Shown here in pieces: positions 57,301 to 64,000 of a stretch of 64,000 nt of DNA. Position numbers and translations under genes: made by a program. This DNA comes from Apostichopus japonicus (Eukaryota > Echinodermata > Holothuroidea > Aspidochirotida > Stichopodidae), in assembly GCF_037975245.1 (NCBI RefSeq), contig NC_092564.1:7539984-7603983 (forward strand), read 5' to 3'. The notes under the pieces are model-generated. The model did not search any database. It was not told the DNA's origin and was given only the letters and a program-made list of their open reading frames with translations. The number at the start of each line of letters is the position of its first letter. Position 1 is the first letter of the stretch.

Positions 57301-59720
57301 GTCATACATGTCCCTAACAACACATAAATCTTTGTGGATATTATTTAATTAAGTCAGGCATATCTAAAAGTTGATTAGCAAAAAATCCCAGAGTATCAAA
57401 GTAGATGGTAGTGTACATCAGTGAGATGAATAAAGCTGAATTGTTCTCCATTATTTGTAGATGTGATAATAAAAGAGGAACCTCCAGATTCTGACCAAGA
57501 GTTGCTTCAGGAGAACCTCTTGACACCATCAGCATCAGAACACTCACATAATGGCGAGATTTGTGAAGCAGAAACGTCACAAGACACTTTGACTCTCACA
57601 GTACAAGAGAGGAGTAGTAAGTTATCAACAGATGATGTCTGGTTATTTATAAGCTGTTTCAGGTTACAGTCATCTTAACTTGTGCGATTTTTGCAGGAAA
57701 CATTGATTTTTCTTTGCACATACAGTACACCGCTTTTGTAAAGCAGTGGTCTGTCTGCATGTGATGACAGCTTGAGGTCATTCTGGCTGCTGTGAAAGCT
57801 TCCATTTATACAAAACAAGAGAAAAACACATGGGCAGGCACTGCTTGAAATGCATAAAGGAAGGTAAAAGCAAGATGAGCAATACAGTTGCACCCAACAT
57901 CTATCATTTATGTTAGATGGCAAAGAATTGGAACATTATTTTGCTTTGCTGCCAGATACGTGTGTTCACAGTATATTTGTATAAATCTTTTCAAGGTTCT
58001 GGACTTCTGGTGCTGAGAGTTTCAAATGTTTTGTTTAGAGGTGCATTCAAGAATGACTACAGGCACAAAATTTAATGTGATATATTTTAGATTGTTATCA
58101 GTCCTGCTGTACTTTCATACCTCTTTTATTAGTTTTTTGAGAAAGGACCCCTCAAACATGGAGAGGCTTATCAGTCAAAAGTGGCCGGACACTGTAAACT
58201 ACTGTCTGTAAACTACTGATAGCAACGCATGAATGACACAGACGCAACAGGAAATTGTAAAGACTTTTCAGGCTTCAAATGATTTGTTTATAATGCCTTC
58301 CACAGTTTCCAATGATAAATGGTATCAAATGTCATGCATGGGTGTTATGTAGCGTGAATGTAAAAGTGTAAAAGAACATTTTTGTCAGCCGAGTCGTGTA
58401 AATGTCATTCTTTCATATTGCAACATAAAATAAGCCTTTGTGTTGTTAATTTCTGTACCTTTTTCAGCAACTTGTAAACCACCTGAAATAGGAGATGTAA
58501 TCAATATTTACCTTAAGCAACTTTAAAATGTTTTATTTTTTTCATTTTCGTGTTGTTTGCAAGCTTGTAACAATTTTAGCTAACATTCAAGTTTTGTTGA
58601 AAATTTAGGTGAATCTCTGCTTGCATTTTATGCTCAAATAAAACAAAATTGTTACCTTTAGTACTTACTTAAATTCCCAAACAAACTTTTTCAAATATAA
58701 AAAAAATTATTAGCTCTTTGAAATGAATTTTGATTTCTTTCAAATTCAATGTTATCTGCTGCTTTCTTTAATGTTTATTTAATGTAATATCTCGATGTGA
58801 CATAAACAAAACATTTTGAAACACTCAATTCAAATCAAACGTTTTTTTTTTGGAAGATTGGCTTAAAAAGTAAGCAAATGAACTGATGTTTTCTTTTTGT
58901 TTAAATTACAGAAGAGGAAGCCAAGGGCAAGAATGCTAAAGAGATATCACCAATACGCTGTAATAAATGTGGAAATACTTTTAAATCCAAACACTCTCTT
59001 AAGCGTCACATGGCTTCTCATAGAAACGAAAGACCCCACAAATGCACTACCTGTGGCAAAGCGTTCAAATCTTCGAGCACCTTACAAGTTCACCTTCGAA
59101 CCCACACTGGAGAGAAGCCATACGAATGCCAGACCTGCCACAAAGCATTCACAGATTTAGGAACATGCCGCAGACATGAGAAGATCCACTCAGGCAAAAC
59201 TCCTTTCCGTTGTGAATATTGCAGTAAAGGATTTCCAGAAAATGCTCCACTAATGCGTCACGTAAGGATCCATACCGGAGAGAAGCCCTTTCCTTGCACC
59301 TCCTGTCCGAAACGGTTTTCGGACAAAGGCCAGTTGAAGAGACACCAACGATCTCATCTGAAGGGGTCAGCGAGGGCAGTGTACAACGGTCAGTGCGATG
59401 TGTGTGGTAAAGTCCTCCAGGATGCATCCTCTTTGAAAAGACACAGACTTCTGCACACAGATTTGAAACCGTATGATTGTACCATCTGTAGCAAAGCATT
59501 CAACGATCAGTCGACACTGAGACAGCACTACAGGATGCACGATCAGCCAAACAAACAGGAGAAGCATTTTGCTTGCATCAGTTGCCCTGCGAAATTGAAA
59601 ACAATCGAAGAGTGGAATCAACACAGCAGAACATGTACCAGTGTGGAGGACAATGAGACTATTTCATTAGAAATAGTAAATGTGGCCTTAAATCCAGTTA
59701 TAAAAGAGGAGCATACATAG
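54375..59720 (+). CDS. Nucleoplasmin-like domain / C2H2 zinc-finger fusion protein
   Basis: Exons 54375-54394 (ATG at 54382, or 54385), 54975-55067, 55475-55630, 56231-56323, 56685-56777, 57461-57616 and 58912-59720 join in frame to about 470 residues; all introns are phase 1. Residues about 1-105 match the nucleoplasmin-like (NPL) domain of FKBP39/46-type histone chaperones: LWGLTLLPG, DVHLSMAALE, FVVCTL, and GTIHLTGHA. A short acidic/serine linker follows. Residues about 218-443 hold C2H2 fingers with TGEKP linkers: seven clear ones and an eighth degenerate one ending in Cys. Two likely sumoylation sites (IKEE) flank the fingers. Expected role: a nuclear, DNA-binding protein that oligomerises, probably as a pentamer, through the NPL core. 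I know of no named animal family with this pairing. The 5' UTR and promoter were not located. Confidence 0.85.
54975..55067 (+). CDS. NPL/zinc-finger gene exon 2 (NPL strands 1-2)
   Basis: This 93-nt exon after TTTTCCATAG encodes LTLLPGNVFTETIEYDVHLS and then MAALE, the opening strands and signature helix-like turn of NPL domains. It ends at GTACGT in phase 1. Confidence 0.88.
55475..55630 (+). CDS. NPL/zinc-finger gene exon 3 (NPL core)
   Basis: This 156-nt exon after CATATACTAG encodes AQVILQTDQGEFVVCTL and NLNMKIMAGEKVTL, the central beta strands of the NPL core. It ends at a GTGAAA donor in phase 1. Confidence 0.9.
56231..56323 (+). CDS. NPL/zinc-finger gene exon 4 (NPL last strand)
   Basis: This 93-nt exon after CTGTTTGCAG encodes TIHLTGHATLG, the conserved closing strand of the domain, then a linker. 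It ends at GTGAGC. Confidence 0.88.
56685..56777 (+). CDS. NPL/zinc-finger gene exon 5 (linker)
   Basis: This 93-nt exon after AAAACCCAG encodes an acidic, serine-rich linker (DIEDTIQSTESD). It is placed by phase and splice sites only; there is no domain evidence. Confidence 0.65.
57461..57616 (+). CDS. NPL/zinc-finger gene exon 6 (acidic linker, IKEE site)
   Basis: This 156-nt exon after ATTTGTAG begins DVIIKEEPPDSD. The Ile-Lys-Glu-Glu fits the sumoylation consensus (hydrophobic-K-x-E). The rest is acidic and Ser/Thr-rich, and the donor is AGTAGTAAG in phase 1. Confidence 0.72.
58912..59720 (+). CDS. NPL/zinc-finger gene exon 7 (C2H2 zinc-finger array, stop)
   Basis: After AAATTACAG the exon encodes 268 residues and a stop. 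Fingers begin CNKCGNTF, CTTCGKAF, CQTCHKAF, CEYCSKGF, CTSCPKRF, CDVCGKVL and CTICSKAF; the last, CISCPAKL, ends in Cys instead of the second His. TGEKP-type linkers join fingers 2-3 and 4-5. A longer spacer precedes finger 6. The C-terminus is VIKEEHT, a second sumoylation-like site. Confidence 0.95.
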
Positions 59721-59769
59721 TAACATCAGAAAACCATGTGTAGAGTGGATTAGCTAGCTTAAAGGTATA

Positions 59770-60440
59770 ACAGGTTGGTTGGGCAGCTAATATGTAGTAA
59801 GTGGTTTTGGGAGAGAAGGTTTAACAGTGGGTTGGGGATGTAAGATGTAGTAAGTGGGTCAAGGCCTTAGACTCAATAAGAGAAGGGGTTACAGCTAAGG
59901 TTAGTGGGCTTGGGACCCGGAAGATGTAACAAGCGGCTTAATAGGTGGGTTATCGCAGCCAAGCTCTGATAAGTGGGTTTAGGAGAGGAGAGTCAATGAA
60001 TGCTATGTGCAGCCAAGCTTTAATGAGTGGCTTTAGGACCAATATATTTAATACGAGAAATCTTAATGGAAAGGTTGGGCTGCTAAGGTTAATAAGTGGG
60101 TTAAGGAGAGGAAGATTTCTAGGCAGCTTGGCAACTATTAAAGGTTGAAGAGGTTGTCTTGTGTAGCTATGGTGTTATAATAACATTTGGCAGCAACAGA
60201 TAACATTTACCAAGTAGGTTTTGGAAAAACTGGTTTAGTAAGTGCAGTTTGGCAGCTATGGATTAGCAGTGGGTTTAGCACCCAAGGTTAAATTAGTAGG
60301 TTTGGCAGCTATGTGTTGTGATTTATCATTTAACCTGAGTATGTAAAGACTTAATTATGAAATTATCAGAGCTAAGATTCAAAGATTGGGTTTGGCAGGT
60401 GTTGCTTAATATAAAATGTGGGCTTAACAGGTATTAAAGG
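59770..60440. repeat. Degenerate tandem repeat downstream of the zinc-finger gene
   Basis: AAGTGGGTTTAGGAGAGGA- and GCAGCTAAGGTTA-like words recur about every 40-70 bases with much variation. It may contain the gene's 3' UTR; no clear AATAAA is present close to the stop. Confidence 0.55.
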
Positions 60441-60445
60441 TTTAA

Positions 60446-60797
60446 AGGCATTGAAGACTCGCCCCAAACAGCGTACCGCCATCTTTAAAAGTAACTCTCC
60501 GTTGCTCGCAAGTGAAGTTTCTCTTGTCGCTACTAAATGCAGACAGTAATGAAATGTGATACCTTGCTATCTTTAGCTGGACCTGATATGTCCATCGCTG
60601 TATCGTACACTGTGCTGTGGGTATTGACCGCAGCTGTATGTATTGACTGTACACTAGTGTCTAATTACAGACGGTAGCAAGCTGTGTGTGTATTTTCTGG
60701 GATCGATGGTGGTGTCTAACACTTCTGTACACCTCATTCGAAACTAGGTCAGATAACCAGCATGAGACGTTTCTTTTTGCGCGAGTCTTCACACCCT
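60446..60797. mobile_element. TTAA-type MITE, copy B (complete)
   Basis: This 352-bp element has ends AGGCATTGAAGACTCG and, inverted, AGGGTGTGAAGACTCG, flanked by TTAA on both sides (60442-60445, 60798-60801). It is the uninterrupted relative of copy A and lets the nested insertion there be read exactly. Confidence 0.75.
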
Positions 60798-60801
60798 TTA
60801 A

Positions 60802-63450
60802 AAGGTGGATTAAGCCATCAAAGAAAGTAGTAAGTGGGTTTGTTGATTGTTTATTGCTGATTGTGACAAACAACAAACCGTGTTGCTTTCCATCAAACTT
60901 TAATTAAAGTTTAATATGATTTGGTCATCTTTGATAATGAAGACCATATATTTTGTGGCCTCAGTTTATTTAGAAGATTATAGAAAGAGGTCTTTTTTGC
61001 TTTGTCAAAATGATGTGCCTTTTACTTTTAAGCTGAATGCATATTGCAAAGTTTTTTTGAGAGAGAGATGGTGCAAGAAAAAGAGGTATTTGGATTTGCT
61101 TTTGCATTCAATATGTGCCTTAAATTTATAGACCAAATTTAAGTTTATACTTTAATTAAAAGAAGTTCAAGAACAAAGGGTGTTAGTTTTGTCCTCTGTT
61201 ATGTCACCCCGCTCTATTCATACAAAACATTTGTAAATATTTTGTTGTTTTGCAGTGAAAATATTAATGAAGGAGGGACTCTCTTTTTGTTCCACCTCTG
61301 ATACGTGAAACGAATCTCCCCCAACCCCACCCCACTTGGCCACTTTCATATGCCACCTATCTTACAACAACAAAATATGAACCTAATACTAAAACATGTA
61401 TGGTATATACACTCTAGAACCTTACCCTCCCTTGAAAACCTGATTTTTCCGTATAAACCTCTACCTATCCTATCACTGGACCTATCAGTTGTATAACAAC
61501 TATAGAATAATCCATACTGGTTCTTTGTGTTGTTTGGTATCGTGCTTGTTTGCCGGAAATTCCACGCAACCAAAGTTATGGTCCATTTGACTTGAGTCTG
61601 CCCTTTCATATCCACTTGAGAGAATGAAGCAGTAGCTTGAGACATCCACTACAATAGCTGGTCGATTAGCGTTTCCAGTTCAATGCAATGATTCACTAAG
61701 AAGATATGATGATGTTACTATCTACGAAAAAAACTTCAAGTACCCTGCATGGTCTACCATTCTGTAGCGACATCCTGAAGATAAGCGAAATGGTGATTGT
61801 TTACAACTAATAATATACTACAAACGTAAATTTTAGTCACATTGCTCACGGGTAAAGGGCACCAACATCATTGAAAAACTTAATATTGCCTGTAATTTTC
61901 GCAAAATATTATGTTGCATTAAGTGATGACTAATAAGACTTTATGCGACCTTAAAGGAATTTGGCGTTGGATATTAACTTTATCTCTAGGACAAAATACT
62001 CGTTTCTGAATGAGTTGCTCTTACATTTGGCATTAGTGAAAACATATATGATCACCAAAATAGAGACCCTTTAAAAGTAAAGTGTAGGTCCTAACCCTTG
62101 ATGTCAACACGCTGGGGGGGGGGGTGGTCAACATCAATATGTCCCCGGATATCATGGGAAATATTACCACCTTGTCTTAGTGTCCTGTCAATTTATTTGG
62201 CTCTACCGAGCCTTTATACGAATGCCAAGTTTCTCCCTACACTTGGTCAACGTGCCGCTCTTCTATAGGATTTGCTCCCTCCCTCTGAAAATACACGGAG
62301 CATAAACTTTCCACATGTTGTGATATGTGAAGCCGGTGGCAACAAATGATAAACATGCAGTCAACTCACTAGCGCAGGGACGCATCCAGGATTTTATGAA
62401 AAATGGGGTGTGGCAATGGGGTCGTTTAAGCCGACTCCCATGTAGGTTTACTGAGGTCTCCTTCCACCTCCCGCCCCCCACACACACATTAGCACAAAAG
62501 ACAATGGTGCATTGCGAGGCATATTTAGACTGTTAATTAGATATACTATAGTATATTAAATAATAAACCGCAAAGTCGTGCATAAATACTACTTTTAAGG
62601 TAATTTAAGGTGGTCAACCGAACCGTGGCACCACAACCCTCGCCCCCCCCCCCCCTTGAGGTGCGCCTGCAGTTTTTATTTGGCGTAAACCGATATAGTT
62701 ATAAAGGGATAAGGCAACATTTACATAAAAGAAGACTGCAGCTGGGTGTTTATTTCTTCACTATTTGCATATTGCTGTGGGGCTTTTTGTGTGTGTTTTT
62801 CGTCACGTCAATCGTGTTTCAACACGTGAGTTGCCATATTATTAGAGAATAACAAGATAAATCATTTATCTCTGGTCTTTCACAGTGGTTAGAGAAATCC
62901 TTGTGATTACCCGATCAGCCATATCGTCCTGGGAAGCATTCTTTATTGAAGTTATCCAGGGTTTGGATTTCCTTTATCATACAAAGGTCTCAGAGGTTGT
63001 TGTTTCATTATTATTATCCGTTTTCTCAAGTTAGGTGCAAACATCAAATAAGACATATGTGCTCGTATTTTAATTTCTGCAAGTAATCACAGTAAACATG
63101 CTACAAAACGAACTGAACTCAACATAAGAATAACCGATTACAGCATAAAAAACGATCGGGTGAAGGACTATACTAGTACTACTACTACCGTTACCGAATT
63201 TGTCTCTATTCAAACACTTTCCGAAAGGATATTATTCGGCAGGTCAGTCGTGCAGTTATCCGAGAGCCTATGACTGTAATTGCGCAGAAAATGCCAAAAC
63301 AGCACATTGACATCGACTTAACCTGGCTCGGACATAAAGTTTAAAGAAAGAAAACTTACGGTTTTGATCAATTAATAGCTTAAAAAGAAGAATAATAAAG
63401 AATACTTTTACTCTAGTTTTCTGTATCGGTGTTATATCAGGTTGGCAGTC
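60802..63450. other. Intergenic region before the SLC5 gene
   Basis: No exon was recognised. A possible MITE end (CAGGGACGCATCCAGGATTT) lies at 62376-62395, poly-C/G runs occur near 62114 and 62643, and an ACTACTACTA stretch lies near 63178. The SLC5 promoter should lie at the right end. Confidence 0.4.
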
Positions 63451-64000
63451 ATGTCTTTGTATTTGTCGCTTATAGACTTCGTTGTGTTACTCTTATTCCT
63501 GTTAGTATCTGCATCTTTTGGAGTCTATCATGCCTGCCGAGGCGGTCACCAGCGGTCCGCCGATGAATATCTTCTAGCTGATCGGAGTATGCATCCGATT
63601 CCGGTGGCTATATCAGTAGTAGTCAGTGCACTGTCGGCTGTTACATATCTGGGTGTACCGGCCGAAATCTACGTACATGGTCCCCAGTATGGCATCGTTG
63701 TCGGCAATAAACTTATTGTTTTGTTCTTCGTGGTGTTTTCGTTTTGTCCAGTTTTGTATCGCTTAAAATTAACCAGTATTAACGAATATTTGGAAATACG
63801 ATTCAATAGGCATGTCAGGTATCTATGTGCTGGGATTATTATATCAGCGTTTCCTATCTTTATGGGGATATCAATATACGGTCCGGCTTTGGCGCTGAAT
63901 GCCGTGTCTGGTCTGAGCCTTCCCGGCTCCATCATTGTGTCTGGCTTTGTCTGCACCTTCTATTCTACCATTGGTGGAATCAAAGCGGTGATGTGGGCAG
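63451..64000 (+). CDS. SLC5-family sodium/solute symporter, 5' part (runs off window)
   Basis: An ATG at 63451 opens 183 codons without a stop up to the window edge. SLC5 proteins use the sodium gradient to import solutes such as monocarboxylates, iodide, vitamins or sugars across the plasma membrane. Seen here: a first membrane segment (IDFVVLLLFLLVSASFGVY), the loop DEYLLADRSM, the family motif SALSAVTYLGVPAEIY with G-x-QYG following, NEYLEIRF before the next segment, and GGIKAVMW at the end. The Glu/Tyr/Gly pattern is closest to the SLC5A5/A6/A8/A12 branch, in my judgement, but the substrate cannot be told from this part. A phase-1 splice site may coincide with the window end. Confidence 0.88.
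   Translation, partial: MSLYLSLIDFVVLLLFLLVSASFGVYHACRGGHQRSADEYLLADRSMHPIPVAISVVVSALSAVTYLGVPAEIYVHGPQYGIVVGNKLIVLFFVVFSFCPVLYRLKLTSINEYLEIRFNRHVRYLCAGIIISAFPIFMGISIYGPALALNAVSGLSLPGSIIVSGFVCTFYSTIGGIKAVMWA

Overview
This is a 64 kb piece of animal nuclear DNA: AT-rich, full of introns, and packed with transposon debris. Spliced genes with GT..AG introns, Penelope-like and LINE fragments, tRNA-derived SINEs and hAT/TTAA-type DNA elements point to a marine invertebrate. The gene families fit an echinoderm, possibly a sea cucumber, but that is inference; no rRNA, mitochondrial or Hox marker is present. The exon models were read by eye. In each gene the exon phases join without frameshift, which is the main support for them.

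Layout. (1) Positions 738-13683, minus strand: a gene for a secreted protein with a signal peptide and a Calx-beta-like region. Seven exons are visible, and the 3' end lies left of the window. (2) Positions 13684-20435: intergenic, with AT microsatellites, a SINE and a foldback element. (3) Positions 20436-46103, minus strand: ten coding exons of a STRAD pseudokinase (LKB1/STRAD/MO25 complex). The stop codon is present; the first coding exon was not found. Its introns hold LINE remnants, a hAT MITE, a SINE and a 3.8 kb minisatellite of 61-bp units. (4) Positions 46104-54374: no confident cellular exon, but nested DNA transposons with readable target-site duplications. (5) Positions 54375-59720, plus strand: a complete seven-exon gene joining an N-terminal nucleoplasmin-like (NPL) domain to seven or eight C2H2 zinc fingers. 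This is the most unusual gene here. (6) Positions 59721-63450: degenerate repeats and a 352-bp TTAA-flanked element. (7) Positions 63451-64000, plus strand: the 5' exon of an SLC5-family sodium/solute symporter, cut by the window edge.

The four genes are not an operon and have no obvious shared pathway. The STRAD and NPL/zinc-finger genes are transcribed away from each other. Most of the remaining sequence is mobile-element derived, and several elements are intact enough to show inverted termini and target-site duplications.
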